Source: an uncultured Pseudomonadota bacterium (GTDB lineage Bacteria; Pseudomonadota; Gammaproteobacteria; Steroidobacterales; Steroidobacteraceae). Taken from it: a stretch of 64,000 nucleotides of DNA. The stretch spans positions 124,001 through 188,000 of the forward strand of contig CAIRLC010000044.1 of the NCBI GenBank assembly GCA_903879335.1, written 5' to 3'. The translations under genes were made by a program, and so were the position numbers. This document shows, in pieces, positions 44,156-53,162 of the stretch. Each line of letters opens with the position of its first letter. The first letter of the stretch is position 1. The notes under the pieces are model-generated. The model did no database searches. It had not been told where the DNA came from and saw only the letters and a program-made list of their open reading frames with translations.

Positions 44156-46972
44156 TTAAGCGAAACGACGGGTCTCGCCCGTACCAGACACATTCTGTGC
44201 GCAACGCGCGCATGCATCGGGGTGACCGTCGACACTGCCGACATCTGCACGCTTATGCCAGCAACGCACGCACTTACGTTCGGCGCTGGGCGCGACAGCA
44301 ATCCAGACATCATCACCAACTTGCGGAGCGACCGCAGCTGCCTCCGGCGCAGGCCCTCGATGCAAGCGGACCTCGGAAGTGATCAGCGCAAAGCGCAGTT
44401 CTTCTCCCAACGACGACAACCGCGCATAGCGATCATCACTGGCCCAAAGATCAACAATCGCATCGAGTGGACCGCCAATCTCGCCCTGCACGCGCAAGGG
44501 CTCAAGGACGCGAGCCACATCTGCCTTGATCGCAATCACTTCATCCCATGCGACGGCTGCGCCAACCGTATCTTCTGGGAACCGGTGCCATTGACCGAGG
44601 AACACAGAATCCGGTCGACCGGAGACCGCTGGCATCGCTTGCCAAATTTCTTCGGCCGTAAACGACAAAATTGGCGCCAGCCAAGCCACCATCGCTTCGG
44701 CGATATGCCAAAGTGCCGTCTGTGCTGAACGGCGCGCGTGACTCTGCTTCGGTGTGGTGTAGAGGCGATCTTTAATGACGTCGAGGTAAAACGCCCCCAA
44801 ATCCACCACGCAGAAATTGTGAATGCGCTGGTAGATCAGATGAAAATCGTAGGTGCGATAGGCCTCAACAATCTCAGCCTGTACTTCCCTTGCGCGAGCC
44901 AACGCCCATCGATCCAAGTCGACTAATTCACTCGGCGGTATCGCGTCACGGGTCGGCTCGAAGCTCTCAAGATTACCCAACAAGAAGCGGACCGTATTGC
45001 GCATACGTCGGTAAGAGTCCGCCATGCGCTTCAGGATCTCATCCGAGACCGCAATCTCGTTGGCATAGTCAGTCGCTGCGACCCAGAGGCGGAGCACGTC
45101 TGCCCCGAGCGCGCCAATAACTTTCTGGGGAACGATCGTGTTCCCCAGAGACTTGGACATCTTTCTGCCCTTGTCGTCTACCGTAAAGCCGTGGGTCAAC
45201 ACACCTCGATAGGGAGCATGACGATGGATCGCGACCGAGGTGAGCAATGACGAGTGGAACCAGCCGCGATGTTGGTCGGAGCCCTCCAGATACAAATCGG
45301 CTGGGGAATGGATCTCAGGGAAGAGGTGCGCGACGCACCAATGCATCATTCCTGAGTCAACCCAAACGTCCATGACGTCTTTGGACTTTTCATAACTCGC
45401 CGCCTCATCCCCGAGCAATTCTTGGGCATCGAGATCAAACCACGCGTCAATACCATCCACTTCGACGCGAGCAGCGACCGCCTCAATGAGTTCCACCGTG
45501 CGCGGATGTAATTCGCCAGTCTCTCGATGCAAGAAAAATGGAATTGGAACACCCCACGTCCGCTGACGCGAAATGCACCAATCAGGGCGCGACTCAATCA
45601 TGCTGTAGATTCGGTTCTCACCCCACTTCGGTGTGAACTGAACCCGGCGAATCTCAGCCAAAGCGTCCTGACGAAGCGTCTCACGCTCCATGCTGATGAA
45701 CCACTGCGGTGTCGCTCGGAAAATCAAAGGCGATTTATGGCGCCAGCAATGGGGATAACTGTGTTGATACGGTTTATGCGCCAGCAAAACGCCACGTTCC
45801 GACAACAATGCAACGACCTTTGCATTGGCCTCGAATACTTGTTCACCCGCAAACAAGGGCGTTGATGCGAGGTAGCGACCGTCTCCACCGACGGGATTGT
45901 CGACGGGCAGTCCGTAGCGCTGGCCGACGATATAGTCGTCCAGACCGTGCGCAGGCGCAGTGTGTACTCCACCCGTTCCGGCATCCACCGTGACATGCTC
46001 GCCCAGAATGACAGGGACGGAACGCTCGTAGAATGGGTGCCGCAACATCAACCGTTCAAGGACAGAGCCTTTGACCCGAGCCAACTCCATTGAACTCTCG
46101 ATTCCGGCCCGCGCTAGAACGCCGCCTAACAAGTCCAAGGCAACGATCAGAATTTCCGACCCAACGTCAGCCAGAACGTACTCAAATTCCGGATGAAAGG
46201 ACACAGCCTGGCTCGCTGGCAGGGTCCAAGGCGTGGTCGTCCAAATGACGACATGGGCCGACTTATCGAGCGCCGGCAGTCCAACCCTTTGGGCTAGATC
46301 CGCCAGATCAATCACAGCATATCGAACGTCAATACTTGGGCTCGTACGATCCTCGTATTCGACTTCGGCCTCGGCCAATGAAGAGCGACAGTCCAAACAC
46401 CAGTGCACGGGCTTGTAGCCTTTGTAGACGTGCCCACGCTCAACAATCTTCGAGAAGGCACGCAGCTGTTGCGCCTCATAGCCCGGCAGCATCGTGAGGT
46501 AAGGTCGATCCCAATCGCCCATCACCCCCAACCGAATAAAGTCTGCTCGTTGGCCGTCAACCTGTTTACCGGCGTACTGCCGGCATGCAGCGCGAAATGC
46601 TTTCGCATCGATTTTGGCCCCTACGCGGCCGTGAGTTTTCTCGACTTGATGCTCAATCGGCAATCCGTGACAGTCCCAACCGGGCACGTAGGGTGCGTCA
46701 TAGCCGTCCAGCGTGCGCGATTTAACGACGATGTCTTTTAGGATCTTATTAACCGCATGCCCGATGTGGATCGATCCATTGGCGTATGGAGGGCCGTCGG
46801 CCAAGATAAACGTCGGTCGCCCTTTGGCAGCCGCGCGCAATTGCCCATAAATATCCTTGGACTTCCAGAACTCTAACCACCGCGGTTCCCGATTGGAAAG
46901 ATCCGCCTTCATTGGAAAGTCGGTCTGGGGCAAATTGATTGTGTGCTTATAGTCCACGGAATTCTCACTCAT
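44156..46972 (-). CDS. ileS: Isoleucyl-tRNA synthetase
   Basis: Class I synthetase of 938 residues with editing domain. HIGH-type motif is [15 protein letters not shown], the editing core shows TTPWTLPAS and [18 protein letters not shown] is in [13 protein letters not shown], and the C-terminal zinc ribbon is [12 protein letters not shown] ... CARCAQNV. This is the typical form (IleS1) of gammaproteobacteria. It overlaps ribF by four bases (ATGA at 46969-46972) and precedes lspA. Confidence 0.97.
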   Translation of the reverse strand: MSENSVDYKHTINLPQTDFPMKADLSNREPRWLEFWKSKDIYGQLRAAAKGRPTFILADGPPYANGSIHIGHAVNKILKDIVVKSRTLDGYDAPYVPGWDCHGLPIEHQVEKTHGRVGAKIDAKAFRAACRQYAGKQVDGQRADFIRLGVMGDWDRPYLTMLPGYEAQQLRAFSKIVERGHVYKGYKPVHWCLDCRSSLAEAEVEYEDRTSPSIDVRYAVIDLADLAQRVGLPALDKSAHVVIWTTTPWTLPASQAVSFHPEFEYVLADVGSEILIVALDLLGGVLARAGIESSMELARVKGSVLERLMLRHPFYERSVPVILGEHVTVDAGTGGVHTAPAHGLDDYIVGQRYGLPVDNPVGGDGRYLASTPLFAGEQVFEANAKVVALLSERGVLLAHKPYQHSYPHCWRHKSPLIFRATPQWFISMERETLRQDALAEIRRVQFTPKWGENRIYSMIESRPDWCISRQRTWGVPIPFFLHRETGELHPRTVELIEAVAARVEVDGIDAWFDLDAQELLGDEAASYEKSKDVMDVWVDSGMMHWCVAHLFPEIHSPADLYLEGSDQHRGWFHSSLLTSVAIHRHAPYRGVLTHGFTVDDKGRKMSKSLGNTIVPQKVIGALGADVLRLWVAATDYANEIAVSDEILKRMADSYRRMRNTVRFLLGNLESFEPTRDAIPPSELVDLDRWALARAREVQAEIVEAYRTYDFHLIYQRIHNFCVVDLGAFYLDVIKDRLYTTPKQSHARRSAQTALWHIAEAMVAWLAPILSFTAEEIWQAMPAVSGRPDSVFLGQWHRFPEDTVGAAVAWDEVIAIKADVARVLEPLRVQGEIGGPLDAIVDLWASDDRYARLSSLGEELRFALITSEVRLHRGPAPEAAAVAPQVGDDVWIAVAPSAERKCVRCWHKRADVGSVDGHPDACARCAQNVSGTGETRRFA

Positions 46973-47907
46973 GCGGCATGCGCCGCAAGTATCTGGCGGG
47001 CACGTAAGGCGTCCGCGTGCATCTGAGCCACGAGCGCGGGCAGCGAATCAAAGCGCTCTTCATCACGCAATCGCGCAATGAATTCCACCTCAATCCGCTG
47101 ACCATACAGGTCGCCATTGAAATCAAAAATATTCACTTCGAGCAGAGGCTCGATGCCCCCAACCGTCGGCCGTGTTCCGACCGATGCCACTGCATTGAGC
47201 GGCCCGGGATGGCCTGACACGCCATAGACGCGAACGGCATAGATCCCCGAAAGCTCAACCGCACGCGAGTGCAGCCGCAGGTTCGCTGTCGGGAATCCCA
47301 ATTCACGACCTAAGCGCTGGCCGTGACCGACGCGGCCGGCCAGTGAGTAGGCGCGACCCAAAAGCGTCGACGCGGCCGCTAAGTCACCAGTGGCCACCGC
47401 CGCGCGCACGCGAGTGCTCGACACTCGATCACCAGCGGCGTCCACGGTCGGCACTTCAGTGACACTGAAATGGAGCGACTCGCCCGCGCGACGCAGCGAC
47501 TCCACATCACCGGCGCGCCCCGCCCCGTAACGAAAGCCTGCGCCGATGACGACGTGCCGAACGTCGAGTCCCTGGGCGAGCACGGTGGTGGCGAAATCGT
47601 CCGGACTCATGCGCCGCAGTTCATGGTCGAAATTCAGGACTATGAGCTCCGCCACGCCCAAACGGGCCAAGGCAACGGCCTTGTCCGTCACCCGCATCAA
47701 CCGTTTCGGCGCACCCAGCGGATCAAAAACTTCCCGGGGATGGGGCTCGAAGGTGATAACGGCGACGGATTGGCCAGACATTGCAACATCACGGGCAGCG
47801 GCCACCAGAGCCTGATGGCCCAGATGCACGCCGTCAAAATTGCCGATAGCGACGACTCGGCCTGATTCGCCAGCTCGCGCCACCTGATATCCACGCCTGA
47901 TCTGCAT
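46969..47907 (-). CDS. ribF: Bifunctional riboflavin kinase/FAD synthetase
   Basis: Makes FMN and FAD from riboflavin. The 312 residues comprise an N-terminal nucleotidyltransferase domain (~1-185; [49 protein letters not shown]). The C-terminal kinase domain (~186-305) shows [17 protein letters not shown] and [16 protein letters not shown]. It is upstream of ileS with a four-base overlap, in the usual murJ-ribF-ileS order. Confidence 0.96.
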   Translation of the reverse strand: MQIRRGYQVARAGESGRVVAIGNFDGVHLGHQALVAAARDVAMSGQSVAVITFEPHPREVFDPLGAPKRLMRVTDKAVALARLGVAELIVLNFDHELRRMSPDDFATTVLAQGLDVRHVVIGAGFRYGAGRAGDVESLRRAGESLHFSVTEVPTVDAAGDRVSSTRVRAAVATGDLAAASTLLGRAYSLAGRVGHGQRLGRELGFPTANLRLHSRAVELSGIYAVRVYGVSGHPGPLNAVASVGTRPTVGGIEPLLEVNIFDFNGDLYGQRIEVEFIARLRDEERFDSLPALVAQMHADALRARQILAAHAA

Positions 47908-47941
47908 TCGATCCGTCTTCCGCGCCTAATCTAGTTGCTGA

Positions 47942-49498
47942 TTATACCGGGCGAAGGTCACGAGGCCTGAGACCCATGAGCCAAAGCACCGCGCCATAAA
48001 TAAATGCCCCGCCAAGGACACAAGCGGTCAAGCGACCGACGCGGATTAAGGCCGACCACTGCGTCCAAGTATCCCAAGCGCCGGCGGCCCACCACAAAAA
48101 TAGAGCCATCGCCACATTCGCTAAAAGCAACTGCAGGCCGAGACGCTTCCACAGCGGGCTCGGCCGGTAGATACCACTCGCACGGAGCCCACGGTAGAGC
48201 AGCCAACAGTTTACGTAAGCGCCGATACCCGATGAAAGCGCCAATATCGCATGTGGAATCGGCGCACCAAAGTAAGCCGCCGGCACTACGACCACAAGGT
48301 CAAACAGTATAGCCACCGATAGCGCTGTAATACCGATACGCACAGGTGTTCGGGTGTCTTGGCGAGCCGTGTAACCAGGCAATAACACCTTGACGAGGCT
48401 CAGCCCCATCAAGCCCGCAGCGTTCGACATCAGCGCGTAAGCGCTCATGAGAACGTCGTGGCTGCCGAATCGACCGTAGCCGTTGATGGTCGCAATGAGA
48501 GGGCCGGCCAAGACAAAAAGCGCAACCGAGGCTGGCAGCGAGATCACTGAGGTCAGGCGAAGCGCCCAATCCAACGTGCCGTTAAATCGCTCCGGCGACT
48601 CCTCAGAATGATGGACGGAAAGCCCGGGCAATATGACCGTAGCCAGCGCGATCGAGAATACGCCCATCGGAAATTCAGCAAGGCGAACTGCGTAATACAT
48701 CCACGTCAGGCTACCGGTGACGAAAAATGAAGCGATCCAGGTATCCAGCAATTGGGCAATCTGGGCCACCGAAGAGCCAAAAATACCTGGCAGCATTAAT
48801 GTCGCGATTCGCCTGACACCCTCATGCGCATACCGCCATCGCGGCCAACTGAGCAACCCTAAGCGACTCAACCCGCGAAATTGCGCCACGAGTTGTAAGA
48901 CGCCTGCGACAAAGACCCCGATGGATAGCGTCACGCCTGGATTCGACGAATGCGGCGCGAGCCACGCGGCAAAAACAATCATGACGATGTTCAGAATGAC
49001 CGGGTTAAAAGCCGCCGTGCCAAATTTGCCGTAGCTATTCAGCACCCCTGAACCGAGCGCCGTCAGTGAGATAAAAAAGATATACGGGAAGGTCCAACGC
49101 AGCATCTGCGCCGCGAGATCGAGCCTCCCGCCAGCTCCTTCAAATCCAGGCGCGAAGAAAACAATAAGCACAGGCGCCGCGACCACGCCAATTGCCGTGA
49201 TCAGGAATAAGACCCAACCAAGGGTGCCCATGACACCCGCAACCAGAGCATCGACCTCGTCGTGACTGCGTTTGACGCGATATTCGTTGACTACGGGCAC
49301 AAAGGCCTGTGAAAACGCACCCTCACCGGTGATCCGCCGCAGAAAATTGGGGATCTTGAACGCCACAATGAAGGCATCCATCAATGGCCCCGCGCCAAAC
49401 ATGCGCGAATAGACCATGTCGCGAGCCATGCCAGTCACCCTGGATAGCAGGGTCATGGCGCCCACAATCGACGTATTTCGAAGGAAATTGCCCTTCAT
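47942..49498 (-). CDS. murJ: Lipid II flippase MurJ
   Basis: Integral membrane protein of the MOP superfamily that flips the peptidoglycan precursor lipid II to the periplasm. The 518 residues hold about 14 hydrophobic helices. Conserved parts include TLLSRVTGMARDMVYSRMFG near the N-terminus, FKIPNFLRRITGEGAFSQAFVPV and AEFPMGVFSIALATVILP. It is the first gene of the minus-strand operon leading to ispH and is divergent from rpsT. Confidence 0.95.
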   Translation of the reverse strand: MKGNFLRNTSIVGAMTLLSRVTGMARDMVYSRMFGAGPLMDAFIVAFKIPNFLRRITGEGAFSQAFVPVVNEYRVKRSHDEVDALVAGVMGTLGWVLFLITAIGVVAAPVLIVFFAPGFEGAGGRLDLAAQMLRWTFPYIFFISLTALGSGVLNSYGKFGTAAFNPVILNIVMIVFAAWLAPHSSNPGVTLSIGVFVAGVLQLVAQFRGLSRLGLLSWPRWRYAHEGVRRIATLMLPGIFGSSVAQIAQLLDTWIASFFVTGSLTWMYYAVRLAEFPMGVFSIALATVILPGLSVHHSEESPERFNGTLDWALRLTSVISLPASVALFVLAGPLIATINGYGRFGSHDVLMSAYALMSNAAGLMGLSLVKVLLPGYTARQDTRTPVRIGITALSVAILFDLVVVVPAAYFGAPIPHAILALSSGIGAYVNCWLLYRGLRASGIYRPSPLWKRLGLQLLLANVAMALFLWWAAGAWDTWTQWSALIRVGRLTACVLGGAFIYGAVLWLMGLRPRDLRPV

Positions 49499-49573
49499 CG
49501 ACCATTTTCCGGGGTTGAAGGGCCGAACTATACCGGCCAGAGCCTACTTTCGCCGAATAATGCGCAGGAAAAA

Positions 49574-49602
49574 TTGACACAAAAACAAAGGTTCCGCAAA
49601 AT
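49574..49602 (+). promoter_or_regulatory. Promoter of rpsT
   Basis: A consensus -35 TTGACA (49574-49579) and -10 CAAAAT (49597-49602) with exactly 17 bases between them. The predicted leader is about 37 bases up to the TTG start of rpsT. Confidence 0.75.
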
Positions 49603-49645
49603 AGCGGGCTCAGTAACCAAATTACTTTCTTTCGGAGCTCGTCCC

Positions 49646-49912
49646 TTGGCCAATATCAAGTCCGCAGAGAAGCGCGCCGCTCAGGACGTCGCTCGTCGCG
49701 CGCATAACAATACCCTGCGTTCGAAGATGCGCACCGCCATCAAGAAGGCTCGCGTCGCCATCGCTACCGGTTCGAAGGACACGGCCGAAGCTGCCCTGAA
49801 GGTCGCGACCCCAGTCATCGACTCGATGGTCAACAAAGGCATCGTGCACCGCAACACTGCGGCGCGTCACAAGAGCCGCCTGACGGCCCTCGTGAAGGGT
49901 CTGGGCGCCTAA
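49646..49912 (+). CDS. rpsT: 30S ribosomal protein S20
   Basis: Primary binding protein of the small ribosomal subunit, 88 residues, beginning (M)ANIKSAEKRA and very basic. The start codon is TTG at 49646, with GGAG upstream (49634-49637); the open frame to 49574 covers the promoter and is not coding. E. coli rpsT also begins with UUG, which contributes to its autogenous translational control, so the rare start is probably functional here. A strong terminator follows. Confidence 0.96.
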   Translation: MANIKSAEKRAAQDVARRAHNNTLRSKMRTAIKKARVAIATGSKDTAEAALKVATPVIDSMVNKGIVHRNTAARHKSRLTALVKGLGA

Positions 49913-49943
49913 AAGGCTGCCTTCCCTCACGGGAATCCAGAAG

Positions 49944-49972
49944 CGGGCCGGCTAGACCGGCCCGTTTTCCTT
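49944..49972 (+). terminator. Rho-independent terminator of rpsT
   Basis: An 8-bp stem (49944-49951 with 49957-49964) and five-base loop, followed by a T-rich tail TTTTCCTTT. It lies between rpsT and the convergent obgE gene. Confidence 0.85.
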
Positions 49973-49973
49973 T

Positions 49974-51020
49974 CTAGGGGTTGCTGCGCGCAGCCTCGGC
50001 AGCATCGGAGTCGATTTCCTCGATTCGGGTCATCAAGGCTTCGCATAACTCGCGAGTGCCGGCACCTGTTGCCGCCGAAATGCGGAAGACCGGGCCTTTA
50101 AATCTCAATCGCCGAACAATATCCCGGCAGAGCTTGTCACCCTCATCGGGAGGCAAGAGATCCAGCTTGTTGAGAATGAGCCAACGCTCGCGGGCCCATA
50201 AGGTCTTACTGAACTTCTTCAACTCCGCGACGATTGAACGCGCGTCGGTCACCGGATCCGCGTCGGGATCGGGTGGCATGACATCGACCAAGTGCAACAG
50301 CACGCGGGTTCTCTGGAGGTGCTTAAGGAAGCGAATCCCAAGTCCAGCCCCATCGGCTGCGCCTTCAATAAGTCCTGGAATATCCGCCATCACAAAGCTA
50401 CGGCTCATCCCAACACTCACCACCCCGAGATTGGGATGGAGCGTGGTGAAGGGATAGTCTGCGACTTTGGGCCTTGCCGCCGAAACTGAACGGATCAGCG
50501 TGGACTTGCCGGCATTGGGAAGACCCAGCAGACCGACATCCGCGATGACACGCATTTCCAAGCGCAAGGTGCGATTTTCACCCGGCAGTCCAGGCATCGA
50601 TTTGCGCGGTGCTCGGTTAGTACTCGACTTGAATCGAGCATTACCCCAACCACCCTTGCCGCCCCGCGCGACCAAAACGGTATCCCCGTCGTTCAGCAGG
50701 TCCCCAAGCTGTTCTTGGGTATCTTCGTCTATGACTGTCGTCCCTACAGGAACGATGACGAACAAATCGTCGCCACCGCGCCCGGTGCAGTCATTGCTAG
50801 TACCCGCCTCGCCGGACTGCGCTTTGAACGTGCGCTGATAACGAAAATCAGCAAGCGTATTAATCCCGGCCTGGGCCCGTAAATAAACGGTACCCCCTAG
50901 GCCACCGTCACCGCCATCCGGACCCCCGAAAGGGATAAATTTTTCGCGTCGGAAACTAAGGCAGCCACGGCCACCGTGACCGGCTTGCACCCGAACGAGG
51001 GCTTCGTCAACGAATCTCAT
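49974..51020 (-). CDS. obgE: GTPase Obg/CgtA
   Basis: Essential GTPase linked to 50S assembly and stress signalling. The 348 residues consist of the Gly-rich Obg fold (~1-158: [27 protein letters not shown]) and a G domain. G1 is GLPNAGKST (about 166-174), the switch region has [11 protein letters not shown]3 is [11 protein letters not shown], and G4 is LNKLDLL. The poorly conserved C-terminal tail is short. It follows rpmA after a terminator-like hairpin, in the standard rplU-rpmA-obgE order. Confidence 0.96.
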   Translation of the reverse strand: MRFVDEALVRVQAGHGGRGCLSFRREKFIPFGGPDGGDGGLGGTVYLRAQAGINTLADFRYQRTFKAQSGEAGTSNDCTGRGGDDLFVIVPVGTTVIDEDTQEQLGDLLNDGDTVLVARGGKGGWGNARFKSSTNRAPRKSMPGLPGENRTLRLEMRVIADVGLLGLPNAGKSTLIRSVSAARPKVADYPFTTLHPNLGVVSVGMSRSFVMADIPGLIEGAADGAGLGIRFLKHLQRTRVLLHLVDVMPPDPDADPVTDARSIVAELKKFSKTLWARERWLILNKLDLLPPDEGDKLCRDIVRRLRFKGPVFRISAATGAGTRELCEALMTRIEEIDSDAAEAARSNP

Positions 51021-51076
51021 GGGAGCACTCTACGCCTAAGTTGAGCCGGCTGCGCCGACGGGGAACCCACAAACGA

Positions 51077-51100
51077 AAACCCCGGCCGTAGCCGGGGTTT
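51077..51100 (-). terminator. Terminator between rpmA and obgE
   Basis: A perfect 10-bp stem AAACCCCGGC/GCCGGGGTTT with a CGTA loop. On the minus strand the stem runs into a T-rich tail, so it should end or attenuate rplU-rpmA transcripts before obgE. Confidence 0.8.
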
Positions 51101-51124
51101 CCAGACCATCGTCGCTACGTCTCG

Positions 51125-51382
51125 TTATTCTGAGACGACGCTGACGAAAGTCCGGCGCTCAGCGCCCTTCTTGGCGAAGGCCACTTTGCCCGGGGTCAAC
51201 GCAAAAAGCGTGTGGTCCGTGCCAATCCCGACATTGTCGCCGGCCTTGAACAAGGTGCCGCGCTGACGAACCAGAATGTTGCCGGCGAGCACCTGCTCAC
51301 CGCCAAACTTCTTTACGCCAAGACGCTTCGACTGCGAATCGCGACCGTTCTTAGTAGAGCCGCCTGCTTTCTTATGTGCCAT
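51125..51382 (-). CDS. rpmA: 50S ribosomal protein L27
   Basis: An 85-residue basic protein near the peptidyl-transferase centre. It begins [16 protein letters not shown], the invariant L27 start, followed by GVKKFGG and NILVRQRGT. It lies 28 bases after rplU on the same strand. Confidence 0.97.
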   Translation of the reverse strand: MAHKKAGGSTKNGRDSQSKRLGVKKFGGEQVLAGNILVRQRGTLFKAGDNVGIGTDHTLFALTPGKVAFAKKGAERRTFVSVVSE

Positions 51383-51410
51383 TTCGAATGACTCCTAAAC
51401 CGAATCCAAA

Positions 51411-51722
51411 TCAACCGCTGATCGCCGTCACCTTGATCTCGGTGTACGGCTGGCGGTGGGTGCCCTGACGCAGGTAGTGCTTGCGGCGGCGGAATTTCAC
51501 GATGCGGACCTTGTCGGCCTTGCCGTGCGACTGCACCGTAGCGGTGACCTTGGCGCCGGCAACAAGCGGCTTACCAATCTTGACGTCAGCGCCTTCGCCA
51601 ACGACCAAAATGTCGCCGAACTCGACCGTGGCGCCGGCATCGGCCGGGAGCTTCTCAATACGAAGGACCGAGCCCTCGTTCACGCGGTATTGCTTACCGC
51701 CGGTTTGAATGACCGCGAACAT
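51411..51722 (-). CDS. rplU: 50S ribosomal protein L21
   Basis: A 103-residue ribosomal protein that binds 23S r[17 protein letters not shown] at the N-terminus and [16 protein letters not shown] near the C-terminus are diagnostic. It is the first gene of the rplU-rpmA unit, with a sigma70 promoter about 75 bases upstream and a leader hairpin in between. Confidence 0.97.
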   Translation of the reverse strand: MFAVIQTGGKQYRVNEGSVLRIEKLPADAGATVEFGDILVVGEGADVKIGKPLVAGAKVTATVQSHGKADKVRIVKFRRRKHYLRQGTHRQPYTEIKVTAISG

Positions 51723-51742
51723 GTTCCGTTACACCTCGAAAG

Positions 51743-51758
51743 GGGGTCTTGCGACCCC
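51743..51758 (-). promoter_or_regulatory. Hairpin in the rplU leader
   Basis: On the minus strand a 6-bp stem GGGGTC/GACCCC closes a GCAA tetraloop, about 20 bases upstream of the rplU start. GNRA loops are common protein- or RNA-contact sites, so a role in autogenous control by L21 is possible but unproven. Confidence 0.3.
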
Positions 51759-51796
51759 ATGCGACCTGACCCCACGGCCGGTCTTGGGAATCGCGA

Positions 51797-51825
51797 ATTC
51801 TAAAGATTGCGGAGGGTTGCGTCAA
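51797..51825 (-). promoter_or_regulatory. Promoter of rplU-rpmA
   Basis: On the minus strand TTGACG (51825-51820) and TAGAAT (51802-51797) are 17 bases apart, giving a near-consensus sigma70 promoter with a leader of about 70 bases. Confidence 0.75.
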
Positions 51826-51894
51826 ACCCAGTCTTCATATCCGATTCAATACCTCGTCAAGTGGGTTCCAGAATCAGGTACCATCCGCGCCCGG

Positions 51895-52881
51895 ATGAGC
51901 GGAAAAACACAAGAACTTCTTGAAATACGGGCACCTGTAAGCGATGACCTCGTCGCTGCAGACGCCGTCGTGCGCCGTGAATTGGCCAGCGACGTGGTCC
52001 TAGTCAACCAGATCGCCGAATATATCATTGGCGCCGGCGGCAAACGTCTCCGCCCATTGCTGACGCTGTTAGCCGCCCGGGCGGCTGGCGCACCCATCGG
52101 CGGGGACCACGTCATCGGTTCGATCATCATTGAATTCATCCACACCGCCACCCTACTCCATGACGACGTGGTGGATGGTTCTGGACAGAGACGAGGTCGG
52201 TCAACAGCCAACGCAGTTTTTGGCAATTCCGCCAGCGTATTGGTCGGTGACTTTTTATACTCTCGCGCCTTCCAGATGATGGTTCACCTCGGTCACCCAC
52301 GCATCATGGCGATTATGGCTGACGCCACTAATATCATCGCTGAAGGCGAAGTCTTGCAGCTGATGAATGCCGGCGATCCGGATACCACCGAGGCGCGTTA
52401 TCTCGACGTGATCTACCGCAAAACGGCACGGCTGTTCGAAGCGGGGGCGCAGATTGCAGGCGTTATCGCAGGAGCTGACACGGACATTGAAAACGCCCTC
52501 GCCCGCTATGGTCGACACCTGGGCAATGCCTTTCAGCTTGTTGATGATTCGCTCGATTATTTAGGTGATCCCGCAACCCGTGGCAAGAATGTTGGCGATG
52601 ATCTCGCTGAGGGAAAACCAACTCTTCCAGTGATCTATGCCCTGCAGCATGGAACCGAGGAACAGCGCACACTTTTATATCGCGCGATCAGCGATGGCAG
52701 CCTTGATCAGATTGAAGCGGTCATTGCAGCGATTGAAACGTCCGGTGGGCTTGAGTACACTTCTCATCTCGCTCAAAGCGAAGTCGATCAGGCCCTTGTA
52801 GCGCTAGAACCACTACCCGAGTCGGTTCACAAAGAGGCGCTCAAGAAACTGGCGGCATTTGCGATAAGTCGGTCGTTCTGA
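51895..52881 (+). CDS. ispB: Polyprenyl diphosphate synthase (octaprenyl type)
   Basis: Prenyl chain elongase making the side chain of ubiquinone. ATG 51895 gives 328 residues; the open frame reaches back to 51709 but that stretch carries the rplU promoter. The two Asp-rich motifs are LHDDVVDGSGQRRG (first) and LVDDSLDYLGD (second), and GGKRLRP is intact. It is divergent from rplU, the normal arrangement in gammaproteobacteria, and is followed by tRNA-Pro. The chain length (eight isoprene units) is inferred from the family, not from the sequence. Confidence 0.93.
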   Translation: MSGKTQELLEIRAPVSDDLVAADAVVRRELASDVVLVNQIAEYIIGAGGKRLRPLLTLLAARAAGAPIGGDHVIGSIIIEFIHTATLLHDDVVDGSGQRRGRSTANAVFGNSASVLVGDFLYSRAFQMMVHLGHPRIMAIMADATNIIAEGEVLQLMNAGDPDTTEARYLDVIYRKTARLFEAGAQIAGVIAGADTDIENALARYGRHLGNAFQLVDDSLDYLGDPATRGKNVGDDLAEGKPTLPVIYALQHGTEEQRTLLYRAISDGSLDQIEAVIAAIETSGGLEYTSHLAQSEVDQALVALEPLPESVHKEALKKLAAFAISRSF

Positions 52882-52899
52882 TCGATAGATCGCACATTT

Positions 52900-52976
52900 C
52901 GGGGTGTAGCTCAGCCTGGTAGAGCGCTACGTTCGGGACGTATAGGTCGCAGGTTCGAATCCTGTCACCCCGACCA
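52900..52976 (+). tRNA. tRNA-Pro (anticodon CGG)
   Basis: A 77-nt cloverleaf with encoded CCA. Acceptor stem CGGGGTG/CACCCCG, D arm GCTC...GAGC, anticodon loop TTCGGGA giving CGG (reads CCG), T arm GCAGG-TTCGAAT-CCTGT. The C1 start at the acceptor is typical of bacterial tRNA-Pro. Confidence 0.96.
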
Positions 52977-53105
52977 CTGATCTTGAATCAATTGATCAGC
53001 AAAATGCCGACTTGAGTGCAACGGTCGCTTAGGCGTCTTTTTCCCGTGCTTGCGCCCCAAAGATCAACTGGCGTTGAGTCGCAATCGGCGTGACTTCTGC
53101 GCAAT

Positions 53106-53133
53106 GACGGGCGGCGCGTTAGCGCCGCCCGTC
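53106..53133. repeat. Perfect 12-bp hairpin downstream of the M13 peptidase
   Basis: GACGGGCGGCGC (53106-53117) pairs exactly with 53122-53133 around a GTTA loop. It lies 30 bases past the M13 peptidase stop and could end that transcript, although neither strand has a good T-tract. The rest of the 52977-53162 interval shows no gene. Confidence 0.55.
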
Positions 53134-53162
53134 AAATCCTGGCTCAACAACTGATATCACGC

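Noticed and set aside
51709-51894. Upstream extension of ispB
   Set aside because: It covers the rplU promoter and leader; the conserved protein starts at 51895.
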